NCBI GenBank assembly: GCA_900554165.1
Contig: USGR01000079.1
Span: 1-5,429, forward strand
Length of the DNA: 5,429 nucleotides
Direction: 5' to 3'
Source: an uncultured Oscillospiraceae bacterium
Lineage (GTDB): Bacteria > Bacillota_A > Clostridia > Oscillospirales > Acutalibacteraceae
Below, in pieces: positions 1 through 5,429 of the stretch. The notes under the pieces were generated by a model. That model had not been told where the DNA came from and ran no database searches. It was given only the letters and a program-made list of their open reading frames with translations. The position numbers and the translations under genes were made by a program. Position 1 is the first letter of the stretch. Each line of letters begins with the position of its first letter.

Positions 1-41
1 ATTGCAAATATTTAATTGTCCACAAAATTTAGAAACAATCA

Positions 42-302
42 CTAATCGTCTTTTTTAGGCATTTCGCCGTAAAGATTGAAACGAAACAGCTTTGATTCAT
101 CTTCAGGATTATCGCATCTGATAACAGCCTCAGCTATGGTGCCACCTTCGATAAGCATAGCTATACCTGCGAACTGCGCAAGCTTTGATTTCATATTAAT
201 ACGGTCGCCTTCCGGCGTTTCAAGATACACATTGCCCTTGCATGAATCAAGCGCCTGGATAAATTTCTGTACATCAATATTATGCAGCGCTATTCCATCC
301 AT
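42..302 (-). CDS. Small conserved protein of unknown function (86 aa), divergent from lon
   Basis: The reading frame runs leftward from an ATG at 300-302 to a TAG at 42-44. I chose this ATG because GGGGAG (complement of 311-316) sits 8 nt upstream of it; the in-frame GTG at 324-326 has that site inside its coding sequence and so is less likely. The product is a soluble acidic protein with no signal peptide, membrane segment or cysteine cluster. Notable parts are an N-terminal helix-like stretch (IDVQKFIQALDSCKG, residues 9-23), then YLETPEGDRINMKSKLAQ, a short hydrophobic segment (GIAMLIEGGTIAEA) and an acidic, charged C-terminus (NPEDESKLFRFNLYGE...KKDD). From memory, small clostridial proteins share the 'SCKG-VYL-PEGD-NLKSKL' pattern and are sometimes labelled 'polyA polymerase' by automated pipelines. 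Nothing here supports that activity, because no nucleotidyltransferase motif is present. The conserved-looking pattern, good ribosome binding site and promoter make it a real gene; its function is unknown. Confidence 0.85.
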   Translation of the reverse strand: MDGIALHNIDVQKFIQALDSCKGNVYLETPEGDRINMKSKLAQFAGIAMLIEGGTIAEAVIRCDNPEDESKLFRFNLYGEMPKKDD

Positions 303-310
303 TAAAATCA

Positions 311-316
311 CTCCCC
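311..316 (-). promoter_or_regulatory. Ribosome binding site of the small divergent gene
   Basis: The minus strand reads GGGGAG here, 8 nt before the ATG at 300-302. It decides the start: the longer GTG-initiated version beginning at 326 would place this Shine-Dalgarno sequence inside the coding region. Confidence 0.75.
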
Positions 317-333
317 TTAATACCACATAAAAT

Positions 334-361
334 ATTATATTCTATGTTAAGTTTATTTTAA
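334..361 (-). promoter_or_regulatory. Candidate sigma-A-type promoter for the small divergent gene
   Basis: On the minus strand a perfect TATAAT (-10, complement of 334-339) is preceded by TTAAAA (-35, complement of 356-361) with a 16-bp spacer. The -35 matches TTGACA at four of six positions. The predicted transcript start would be near 327, about 25 nt before the start codon. The surrounding DNA is AT-rich, so TATAAT matches arise easily by chance; position relative to the gene is the main support. Confidence 0.45.
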
Positions 362-395
362 CATATATTACCATATCCGTCAAATGAAATTAAGG

Positions 396-414
396 TAATT
401 TTAGAAGAAAATTA
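396..414. repeat. Perfect 7-bp inverted repeat (AT-rich)
   Basis: TAATTTT (396-402) and AAAATTA (408-414) are exact reverse complements separated by AGAAG. It is flanked by two copies of AATTAAGG (388-395 and 420-427). With no G or C in the arms it would be weak as RNA; it could be a protein-binding dyad or a chance feature of AT-rich DNA. Confidence 0.4.
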
Positions 415-481
415 TCGACAATTAAGGCTATGTAAAGGCACATTTCATTAACTATAAACAGAAAATGCAGAAGCAAGCAAA

Positions 482-504
482 AAATAAATCAAAAAGATTT
501 ATTT
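482..504. repeat. Perfect 9-bp inverted repeat, first of a tandem pair
   Basis: AAATAAATC (482-490) and GATTTATTT (496-504) are exact reverse complements around a five-A loop. On the minus strand the dyad is followed by a run of T, which resembles a weak terminator, but no leftward gene ends here. It lies about 100 bp upstream of the best lon promoter candidate, so a regulatory-dyad role is possible but unproven. Confidence 0.5.
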
Positions 505-506
505 AA

Positions 507-528
507 CATATTTTTAATGAAAAATATG
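507..528. repeat. Perfect 9-bp inverted repeat, second of a tandem pair
   Basis: CATATTTTT (507-515) and AAAAATATG (520-528) are exact reverse complements around the loop AATG. It begins two bases after the preceding 9-bp dyad ends and has a different sequence. It covers the -35-like ATGAAA of the upstream promoter candidate at 517-545, a position where a bound repressor could block transcription (inference). Confidence 0.5.
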
Positions 529-545
529 GAGATATATGGTATATT
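517..545 (+). promoter_or_regulatory. Candidate distal promoter upstream of lon (extended -10)
   Basis: ATGAAA (517-522, four of six matches to TTGACA) is followed after 17 bp by TATATT (540-545), which carries the extended -10 dinucleotide TG at 537-538. A transcript would start near 552, inside the left arm of the 549-592 inverted repeat, giving a 5' leader of about 135 nt for lon. Chance occurrence in AT-rich DNA is a real alternative. Confidence 0.3.
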
Positions 546-548
546 TAC

Positions 549-592
549 TTGGCGGTATAAAAGCATCAACGCAACAGACGCTTATACGCCAA
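549..592. repeat. Imperfect long inverted repeat upstream of the lon promoter
   Basis: TTGGCG (549-554) pairs with CGCCAA (587-592), TATAA (556-560) with TTATA (582-586), and GC (563-564) with GC (580-581). The left arm has a one-base bulge (G555) and a two-base bulge (561-562). The loop is 565-579. Its GC content is higher than the surrounding DNA, which makes it stand out more than the AT-only dyads. No T-tract follows, so it is not a standard intrinsic terminator. It could be an operator just upstream of the -35 at 604, or an RNA hairpin if transcription starts upstream. Confidence 0.5.
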
Positions 593-607
593 ATTTTGAG
601 CTGTTGC
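571..607. repeat. Perfect 7-bp inverted repeat interlocked with the 549-592 dyad
   Basis: GCAACAG (571-577) lies in the loop of the 549-592 dyad and is the exact reverse complement of CTGTTGC (601-607), just outside that dyad. The order stem1-left, stem2-left, stem1-right, stem2-right is that of an H-type pseudoknot. The right arm also overlaps the TTGCAT -35 candidate at 604-609, so a DNA-level role is equally possible. Confidence 0.45.
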
Positions 608-632
608 ATATATTTTTAATCTGATATATAAT
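604..632 (+). promoter_or_regulatory. Candidate main promoter of lon
   Basis: TTGCAT (604-609, with the TTG triad of the -35 consensus) is followed after exactly 17 bp by a perfect TATAAT (627-632). Transcription would begin near 639, leaving a leader of about 48 nt that includes the lon ribosome binding site. This is the best-spaced promoter in the region. Confidence 0.5.
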
Positions 633-672
633 TAAAATATATATTGCTGTCGACTTTTGTTTACATATACTT

Positions 673-680
673 AGAAAGGA
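673..680 (+). promoter_or_regulatory. Ribosome binding site of lon
   Basis: AGAAAGGA ends 6 nt before the ATG at 687. It fixes the start of lon and is consistent with the N-terminal domain beginning within the first dozen residues. Confidence 0.75.
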
Positions 681-686
681 ATTTTT

Positions 687-3095
687 ATGAGAAATAGTGC
701 AGTTGTGCTTAAAACATATAACATGCTGACCCTTACAGGACTTGTCGTATTTCCGGATATGGTAATCCATTTTGAAGTGTCGGGTGACCGAGCGGTAGAT
801 GCGATAAACGATGCCATGGAGAGGGACAGCCTTATTTTTCTTACTATGAAAAATGACCCTCTTTTATCTGATTCTGACATAAATAATGTGAGTAAAATCG
901 GCTGCCTTGCACAGGTAAGGCAGGTTATTAAACTTCCTAATAATAATCTTCGGATAATGATAGAAGGGAAGCGCCGTGCAAAGCTTAATGACATCATATC
1001 GGACGAAAGCTTTGACCGCGCCCTTGTTTCAGAATGTCCCGACAAAAAGACGCGTGTTTCACAAACAGTTGAGACGGCGCTTATACGTCATGCGCAGGGC
1101 CTTTTTGAAGATTATGCATCTCTTTCACAGCGGATTGCGCCGGACATAAGGGCAATGGTAATGACGGCGCCGGACGCGGGCATTTTAGCAGACTATATAG
1201 CAGCAAATCTGCCGTTTGGCACCGACGTAAAGCAGAGAGTGTTAGACGAGCTTAATCCGGTAAAAAGGCTGGAAAAGCTTATTGTCAGTATGACAAAGGA
1301 AATAGAAATTTTAGGCATAGACAGGGAAATAAGCGAAAAGGTAAAGGAGCAGCTTGACCGCAACCAGCGTGATTATTATCTCAGAGAGCAGCTTAAGATA
1401 ATAAATATGGAGCTTGGAGATGGCGACAGCCTTGCCGCAGAGGCGGACGCTTATATCGACGCCATAAATGGTCTTGATATAAGTGAGGAGTCGCGCGAAA
1501 AGCTTATTAAAGAGGCCGGCAAGCTTTACAGCATGCAGCCGAGCTTTCCGGAAACGGCAGTTATAAGGAATTATCTTGACGCCTGCTTAGAGCTGCCGTG
1601 GAACAATAAAACCGACGACAATATAAACATAAAAAAGGCTCAGAAAATATTGGACGCAGGGCATTACGGCCTGACGGATGTGAAGAAGAGAATAATTGAG
1701 CTTCTTGCCGTGCGCAAGCTCAACCCGGACATAAAGGGGCAGATAATATGCTTGGTCGGCCCGCCGGGCGTTGGAAAAACCTCTATTGCAAAATCAATTG
1801 CAGAGTGCATGGGCAGAAAATATGCAAGAATATCTCTTGGCGGTATAAACGACGAGGCGGACATAAGAGGACACAGAAAGACATACATAGGCGCAATGCC
1901 CGGTCGCATAATGGAAGCGATGAAAATAGCCGGCTCAAAAAATCCGCTTATACTTATGGACGAAGTGGACAAAATCGGGACAAGCTACCGCGGCGACCCT
2001 GCATCGGCGCTGCTGGAGGTGCTTGACAGCGAGCAGAACATAAACTTTCGCGACCATTACATAGAACTCCCCTTTGATTTGAGCGATACTCTTTTTGTGC
2101 TTACGGCAAACACGCTGGATACTATTCCGTCAGCGCTTATTGACCGTATGGAGATAATAGAGCTGCCGAGCTATACAAGAGAGGAAAAGTTCAATATAGC
2201 CAAAAGGCATCTTGTTAAAAAGCAGATGGAGCGTCACGGCCTTACAAACGAAAGCTTTAAGATAACGGATAAGGCTATATATGATTTAATAGATTTTTAT
2301 ACTCGCGAGGCGGGTGTGCGCTCGCTTGAGAGAAGGATAGCATCCCTTTGCCGCAAGGCTGCAAGAGAGATAGTGGAGAGCTCAAGCAAAAATCACATTG
2401 TAAAAATAGACGGCAAAAATCTGCCGCAGTTTTTGGGGCGTCACCGCTACCGTCTTGAGTATATATCTCAAACGGACGAGGTCGGCGTAGTAAATGGCCT
2501 TGCGTGGACGCGCGTCGGCGGCGAGATTATGCAGATTGAGGCGGCGGTGCTGGACGGAACAGGCAAAATTGTGCTCACCGGCTCGCTTGGCAATGTGATG
2601 AAAGAGTCGGCGCAGGCGGCGATAAGCTATATACGAAGTATAAGCAAATCGCTCGGCATTGACGGAAACTTTTATAAGGACAAGGACATACATATTCACG
2701 CGACAGAGGGTGCGGTGCCAAAGGACGGTCCTTCTGCCGGTGTCACGATAGCCACCGCGGTGGTCTCGGCGCTGACCGGAAAGCCGGTGCGCAGAGACGT
2801 CGCCATGACGGGCGAGATAACCATACGCGGCCGCGTGCTGCCGATAGGCGGGCTTAGAGAGAAAACTATGGCGGCCTACAAATCCGGCGTAAAGACAGTC
2901 ATAATACCTGAAGAGAATATAAAGGATTTGGAAGAGATTGACGAAAAGGTAAAAGCATCGCTTAAAATAATACCTGTCACAAGCGCCGATGCCGTTTTTG
3001 ACATAGCGCTGAGGCCTGCTTTGCACAGTGAAGATGTAGCGCATCTGCAGCCGGCCGTCAAGACTAAGATTACGGCGGCGTCATCGCAGAGATAA
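687..3095 (+). CDS. lon: ATP-dependent Lon protease (LonA type), endopeptidase La
   Basis: Cytoplasmic homo-oligomeric AAA+ serine protease that unfolds and degrades misfolded and short-lived regulatory proteins. The 802 residues have the full LonA layout. The N-terminal substrate-recognition domain covers about 10-200 ([14 protein letters not shown] near its start) and a helical linker about 200-345 ([11 protein letters not shown] at 227-237, ELPW at 302-305). The AAA+ module has Walker [10 protein letters not shown] at 358-366, Walker [11 protein letters not shown] at 421-430 (D425, E426), sensor-1 N475, arginine finger R487 in DRMEI, and sensor-2 R545 in GVRSLERR. The protease domain runs from about 590, with catalytic Ser683 in PKDGPSAG and Lys726 in GGLREKT. 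Every key residue is present, so it should be active. Length is close to E. coli Lon (784 aa), plus a short basic C-terminal tail. The start has a good ribosome binding site. The N-terminus is somewhat divergent, lacking the usual PLR before the VVFP motif. No heat-shock operator was recognised upstream. engB follows on the same strand, as in Bacillus. Confidence 0.98.
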   Translation: MRNSAVVLKTYNMLTLTGLVVFPDMVIHFEVSGDRAVDAINDAMERDSLIFLTMKNDPLLSDSDINNVSKIGCLAQVRQVIKLPNNNLRIMIEGKRRAKLNDIISDESFDRALVSECPDKKTRVSQTVETALIRHAQGLFEDYASLSQRIAPDIRAMVMTAPDAGILADYIAANLPFGTDVKQRVLDELNPVKRLEKLIVSMTKEIEILGIDREISEKVKEQLDRNQRDYYLREQLKIINMELGDGDSLAAEADAYIDAINGLDISEESREKLIKEAGKLYSMQPSFPETAVIRNYLDACLELPWNNKTDDNINIKKAQKILDAGHYGLTDVKKRIIELLAVRKLNPDIKGQIICLVGPPGVGKTSIAKSIAECMGRKYARISLGGINDEADIRGHRKTYIGAMPGRIMEAMKIAGSKNPLILMDEVDKIGTSYRGDPASALLEVLDSEQNINFRDHYIELPFDLSDTLFVLTANTLDTIPSALIDRMEIIELPSYTREEKFNIAKRHLVKKQMERHGLTNESFKITDKAIYDLIDFYTREAGVRSLERRIASLCRKAAREIVESSSKNHIVKIDGKNLPQFLGRHRYRLEYISQTDEVGVVNGLAWTRVGGEIMQIEAAVLDGTGKIVLTGSLGNVMKESAQAAISYIRSISKSLGIDGNFYKDKDIHIHATEGAVPKDGPSAGVTIATAVVSALTGKPVRRDVAMTGEITIRGRVLPIGGLREKTMAAYKSGVKTVIIPEENIKDLEEIDEKVKASLKIIPVTSADAVFDIALRPALHSEDVAHLQPAVKTKITAASSQR

Positions 3096-3163
3096 CGGAT
3101 AATTTATATCATGTGCTGACGACTATGCCTATGCGGGTTTTGTCCGCTAAGATTATAAGTAGG

Positions 3164-3193
3164 GACGTACATAACCGTTCGACGGGATGTGTC
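3164..3193 (+). repeat. Bulged hairpin in the lon-engB spacer
   Basis: GAC (3164-3166) pairs with GTC (3191-3193), ACAT (3169-3172) with ATGT (3187-3190), and CCGT (3175-3178) with ACGG (3182-3185), around the loop TCG. A GT bulge and an AA/G internal loop interrupt the stem, giving 11 Watson-Crick pairs in 30 nt. No T-tract follows, so it is not a terminator by sequence. Whether it folds in vivo is unknown. Confidence 0.4.
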
Positions 3194-3344
3194 AGACGAT
3201 GGAAGATAAGTGCAGCTTTATTTATATAATTTATGTCGGTGCATTCGGCGACATTTGAGAAGAAATTTAATCTGCCGCGGTGCTGCTCAGCAAAGCTGTT
3301 TATAATTAGATGTGTAAGTAAAAATACAGGCAAAATTTTAGTAT

Positions 3345-3349
3345 GGTGA
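3345..3349 (+). promoter_or_regulatory. Ribosome binding site of engB
   Basis: GGTGA, complementary to the 3' part of the anti-Shine-Dalgarno sequence, ends 6 nt before the ATG at 3356. A stop codon in the engB frame at 3347-3349 overlaps it, so no upstream in-frame start is possible close by. This site is weaker than those of lon and lysA. Confidence 0.55.
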
Positions 3350-3355
3350 AATGAG

Positions 3356-3949
3356 ATGGAAGTGAATTTTCAGACTGCCTATTTTGAATCAGCGTTTGGC
3401 AGTGCAAAACAGCTGCCGAGCTCTGATATGCCGGAGATAATATTCTGCGGCCGGTCAAACGTCGGCAAATCATCGCTTATGAATAAGATACTTGGCCGGA
3501 AATCATTGGCGAAAGTAAGTTCGTCGCCGGGCAAGACTGCGACGGTGAATTTTTATCGTATTGGCGATATACGCCTTGTCGACCTTCCGGGATACGGGTA
3601 TGCTAAAATATCCGGCAGTGAAAAGCAGCGCTTTGCAGATTTAATGGAAGGCTATTTCAGCCGTCCGCGCAATATTCCACTGGCGGTGCAGCTGGTTGAT
3701 ATGCGTCATCCGCCCAGCAAAGACGACATTAATATGCTTAATTTATATTTAGAGCTTAACATGCATTTTATTATTGCGCTTACAAAATCCGACAAATTAA
3801 AGCCGATGGCGCGCAAAGCACGGCTTGAGGAGCTTGAAAAGGAGCTGAGCTTTCTGCCCGTCGATACTGTAAAAATACCATTTTCGTCTGTGACCGGCGA
3901 AGGCGCGGAGGAAATAAAGAAAGAAATATTAAAATCATGCGGATTATAA
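3356..3949 (+). CDS. engB: Ribosome biogenesis GTP-binding protein EngB (YsxC/YihA family)
   Basis: Small cytoplasmic TRAFAC-class GTPase that binds the 50S subunit and is needed for its late assembly; family members are essential in many bacteria. The 197-residue length is typical. All G motifs are visible: G1 P-loop GRSNVGKS at 32-39, G2 threonine T61 within SSSPGKTATVNFY (55-67), G3 DLPG at 76-79 followed by the family-typical YGYAK (80-84), G4 TKSD at 143-146, and G5 SSVTG at 177-181. TKSD is a mild variant of the TKAD commonly seen in this family and of the general NKxD; the specificity-giving K and D are kept. The protein is a bare G domain with short N- and C-terminal extensions, unlike multi-domain Era or Der. 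The start is the first ATG after an in-frame stop, with GGTGA 6 nt upstream. Its position directly after lon matches the order in other Firmicutes, though the 260-bp gap is larger than in a tight operon. Confidence 0.97.
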   Translation: MEVNFQTAYFESAFGSAKQLPSSDMPEIIFCGRSNVGKSSLMNKILGRKSLAKVSSSPGKTATVNFYRIGDIRLVDLPGYGYAKISGSEKQRFADLMEGYFSRPRNIPLAVQLVDMRHPPSKDDINMLNLYLELNMHFIIALTKSDKLKPMARKARLEELEKELSFLPVDTVKIPFSSVTGEGAEEIKKEILKSCGL

Positions 3950-4092
3950 TTGCGGCAGATAGTTTTTATGCCTAATGCGATGTGCTGCATATGGGCTTTT
4001 GCGGATGTAATCTGCAGCTGAAGGACTGAGGGTATGCCGACGGCTTGATGAGTTGCGTGGCAGCGCCCATTATTTAAAACGGGAGGATATAT
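3950..4092. other. engB-lysA spacer; no riboswitch or clear promoter seen
   Basis: The 143-bp gap ends with the lysA ribosome binding site. I looked for the conserved parts of the lysine riboswitch (L box) that often precedes lysine genes in Firmicutes and did not see them; the gap is also shorter than that element plus its expression platform usually needs. No well-spaced -35/-10 pair and no GC hairpin with a T-run is evident, so lysA may be read through from engB or use a promoter I cannot recognise. Confidence 0.5.
4081..4086 (+). promoter_or_regulatory. Ribosome binding site of lysA
   Basis: GGGAGG, a near-perfect Shine-Dalgarno sequence, ends 6 nt before the ATG at 4093. It is the strongest ribosome binding site among the three rightward genes and supports this start. 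Confidence 0.8.
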
Positions 4093-5388
4093 ATGGTTTT
4101 TAACAAATATCTAACAGTAAATGAGCAAGGGCATCTCTGCCTTGAGGGGTGTGATACGACAGAATTGGCAAAAGAGTACGGCACACCGCTCTATGTGATG
4201 AGTGAGACGACTATACGCGACAACTGCCGTATGTTTACTAAGGCTTTTGAGGGATATAGCGGCGGCGGAATGCCGCTGTTTGCGAGCAAGTCGTTTATAT
4301 GCCTTGAAATGTGCCGTATAGCGGCGCAGGAGGGACTGGGCCTTGATGTCGTTTCCGGCGGCGAGCTTTTTACGGCAATTAAAGCGGGCTTTCCAATGGA
4401 CAGGGTATATTTCCACGGCAATAACAAGACGGAGCAGGAGCTTAAAATGGCGCTGCTCAACGATGTGCACTGCATTGTTCTGGACAATATAGATGAGCTT
4501 AATATGCTCTCGGCAATAGCGTCGGCAGAGGGAAAAACAGCGAGGGTGTCGTTTAGAATAAAGCCGGGCGTCGATGCGCATACGCATGAGTTTATACGCA
4601 CAGGGCAGATAGATTCCAAGTTCGGATTTGCGCTGGAAACCGGCGAGGCTTTTGAGGCGGTAAAGACGGCGCTTAGCTGTGACAACATAGAGATAATCGG
4701 TTTCCATTGCCATATAGGCTCGCAGATTTTTGACACAGCGCCGTTTGAGCTTGCGGCGGAAAAAATGCTGAACTTTATACATGAAGTAAACTCAAAGTTT
4801 GGGATAGAAGTAAAGGTGCTCAATCTTGGCGGCGGTTTTGCAATAAAATATACCGAGAGCGACCCTGATTTTATATATGACAGCTTTGTAAAGAAGATAC
4901 TGAATAGAATTGAGCAGTACTGCGGTGAAAACGGCATGATTTGTCCGCAGGTGCTGATAGAGCCCGGCCGTTCAATAACCGGCGCTGCTGGTATTACGCT
5001 TTATACGGTTGGTACGGTGAAAAATATACCCGGCATACGAAACTATGTGTCGATAGACGGTGGTATGTGCGATAATCCGCGCTACATTCTTTATAAGGCT
5101 GATTATACCGCCTGCGTAGCGTCAAAGGCGGATAAACCTAAGAATTTTGAAGCGACTATTGCCGGGCGCTGCTGTGAAACAGGCGACCTTATACAGGAAA
5201 ACACGATGATACAGGAGCCAGAGCACGGTGATGTTTTGGCAGTGTTCTCCACCGGCGCATATAATTTCAGCATGGCGATGACATATAACCGTCTGCCGCG
5301 GCCGGCGGTTGTCATGGTAAATAATGGGGCATCTCGTGTGATTGTAGAACGCCAGACATATATGCAGTTAATAGAAAACGACATCTGA
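4093..5388 (+). CDS. lysA: Diaminopimelate decarboxylase
   Basis: Catalyses the last step of lysine synthesis by the diaminopimelate routes: meso-2,6-diaminopimelate to L-lysine plus CO2, in the cytoplasm, with pyridoxal phosphate (PLP). The 431 residues form a fold-type III enzyme, with a TIM barrel over about 35-285 and a C-terminal beta domain after it. PLP-binding Lys66 lies in FASKSF; GLDVVSGGEL (83-92) and FHGNNKT match family patterns. HIGSQ (207-211) stacks on PLP, GGG (246-248) and EPGRS (290-294) bind its phosphate, CCETGD (360-365) supplies the cysteine and glutamate that complete the partner subunit's active site, and Tyr390 in GAYNF contacts the cofactor. CETGD replaces the more usual CESxD, a conservative change. 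Ornithine and arginine decarboxylases of the same fold are less likely because the GNNKT and C-E-x-x-D patterns fit LysA. The gene appears complete. It shares strand with engB, but no other lysine gene is in the window. Confidence 0.96.
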   Translation: MVFNKYLTVNEQGHLCLEGCDTTELAKEYGTPLYVMSETTIRDNCRMFTKAFEGYSGGGMPLFASKSFICLEMCRIAAQEGLGLDVVSGGELFTAIKAGFPMDRVYFHGNNKTEQELKMALLNDVHCIVLDNIDELNMLSAIASAEGKTARVSFRIKPGVDAHTHEFIRTGQIDSKFGFALETGEAFEAVKTALSCDNIEIIGFHCHIGSQIFDTAPFELAAEKMLNFIHEVNSKFGIEVKVLNLGGGFAIKYTESDPDFIYDSFVKKILNRIEQYCGENGMICPQVLIEPGRSITGAAGITLYTVGTVKNIPGIRNYVSIDGGMCDNPRYILYKADYTACVASKADKPKNFEATIAGRCCETGDLIQENTMIQEPEHGDVLAVFSTGAYNFSMAMTYNRLPRPAVVMVNNGASRVIVERQTYMQLIENDI

Positions 5389-5396
5389 TATATAAT
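5368..5396 (+). promoter_or_regulatory. Candidate promoter overlapping the 3' end of lysA
   Basis: TTAATA (5368-5373, four of six matches to TTGACA) is followed after 17 bp by a perfect TATAAT (5391-5396), just beyond the lysA stop. It could drive a rightward gene outside the window. The -10 lies in a 15-base string also present at the lon promoter candidate (619-633). Only 33 nt follow, so the target cannot be seen. Confidence 0.3.
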
Positions 5397-5429
5397 TCAA
5401 TTGTAATAGATTTAATAAAAAATCGTCAT

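Larger units (their letters stand above)
303..686. other. Divergent AT-rich intergenic region between the small gene and lon
   Basis: This 384-bp stretch separates two divergent genes and is far richer in A+T than the flanking genes. It contains a candidate leftward promoter near 334-361, candidate rightward promoters at 517-545 and 604-632, and five inverted repeats. I found no CIRCE element (HrcA operator) and no tandem GGTCAAA heptads (CtsR operator), the two usual heat-shock operators in Firmicutes. No open reading frame inside it has a convincing ribosome binding site; the longest rightward one considered (517-624, 35 codons) lacks a Shine-Dalgarno sequence. Confidence 0.7.
3096..3355. 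other. lon-engB spacer, non-coding, with several potential hairpins
   Basis: This 260-bp gap has base composition nearer to the genes than to the lon upstream region. No reading frame on either strand is convincing: a rightward 34-codon frame (3125-3229) and a leftward 74-codon frame both lack a Shine-Dalgarno sequence and any familiar motif. Possible RNA stems are GCGG/CCGC (3133-3136 with 3144-3147), a bulged stem at 3164-3193, ATGTCG/CGACAT (3233-3238 with 3249-3254), CAGC/GCTG (3288-3298), and a longer-range CAGCTTT/AAAGCTG pairing (3213-3219 with 3292-3298). None has the GC stem plus T-run of a clear terminator. TATAAT occurs at 3225-3230 and 3301-3306, each without a matching -35. It may be an untranslated part of a lon-engB transcript or a degraded gene. 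Confidence 0.5.

Noticed and set aside
1..41. Downstream region of the small leftward gene
   Set aside because: Too short and AT-rich, with no hairpin or gene signal to report.
376..395. CtsR-type operator containing GTCAAA
   Set aside because: Only one half-site is present; the second GGTCAAA heptad at the required distance is absent.
549..565. Sigma-54-like promoter (GG, 10 bases, GC)
   Set aside because: Spacing fits, but the CAC after GG and the TT before GC are missing, and lon is not a typical sigma-54 target.
517..624. Rightward 35-codon reading frame upstream of lon
   Set aside because: No Shine-Dalgarno sequence before its ATG codons; it runs through the promoter candidate and dyads, which explain the region better.
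2382..3044. Leftward 220-codon reading frame opposite the lon protease domain
   Set aside because: Antisense shadow of the conserved Lon catalytic domain; low-complexity, Arg/Tyr-rich translation with no family signature.
3125..3229. Rightward 34-codon reading frame in the lon-engB spacer
   Set aside because: No ribosome binding site before either possible ATG and no recognisable sequence.
3288..3307. Intrinsic terminator CAGC-AAA-GCTG followed by TTTATAATT
   Set aside because: Stem of four pairs and a broken T-run are too weak.
3109..3333. Leftward 74-codon reading frame in the lon-engB spacer
   Set aside because: It begins at a non-ATG codon with no Shine-Dalgarno sequence and no recognised motif; an open frame of this length is expected by chance.
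4191..4937. Long leftward reading frame (248 codons) opposite lysA, and a second of 223 codons at 4111-4782
   Set aside because: Both lie wholly antisense to a well-supported gene, have no recognisable motif, and follow from its codon bias.
5409..5424. Terminator after lysA, GATTT/AAATC
   Set aside because: Five AT-rich pairs without a following T-tract; likely chance, and the window ends here.

Overview
This window looks like ordinary chromosome from a Firmicutes bacterium, most likely an uncultured or gut-type member of the Clostridia. The evidence is the lon–engB gene order, strong GGAGG-like ribosome binding sites, AT-rich intergenic DNA around genes of medium GC, frequent use of the isoleucine codon ATA, and a small clostridial-type orphan protein beside lon. 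Genus-level assignment is not possible from the sequence alone.

Layout: (1) 42-302, minus strand, encodes an 86-residue conserved protein of unknown function. (2) 303-686 is a 384-bp AT-rich divergent intergenic region. It has a candidate leftward promoter for the small gene, one or two candidate rightward promoters for lon, and a dense set of inverted repeats (396-414, 482-504, 507-528, 549-592, 571-607). (3) 687-3095 is a full-length, apparently intact ATP-dependent Lon protease. (4) 3096-3355 is a 260-bp spacer with no convincing gene but several possible hairpins. (5) 3356-3949 is engB (ysxC/yihA), a ribosome-assembly GTPase. (6) 3950-4092 is a short spacer with no recognisable lysine riboswitch. 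(7) 4093-5388 is lysA, diaminopimelate decarboxylase. (8) 5389-5429 is AT-rich and may carry a promoter for a gene beyond the window.

How the genes relate: lon and engB are neighbours in many Firmicutes and both serve proteome upkeep, Lon by degrading damaged and regulatory proteins and EngB by assisting 50S subunit maturation. lysA performs the last step of lysine synthesis and shares only orientation with them. The three rightward genes could be co-transcribed, since no strong terminator is visible between them, but the 260- and 143-bp gaps leave room for internal signals.

No new biological system is evident. The parts that deserve a second look are non-coding: the interlocked inverted repeats upstream of lon, the structured lon-engB spacer, and the uncharacterised small gene divergent from lon.
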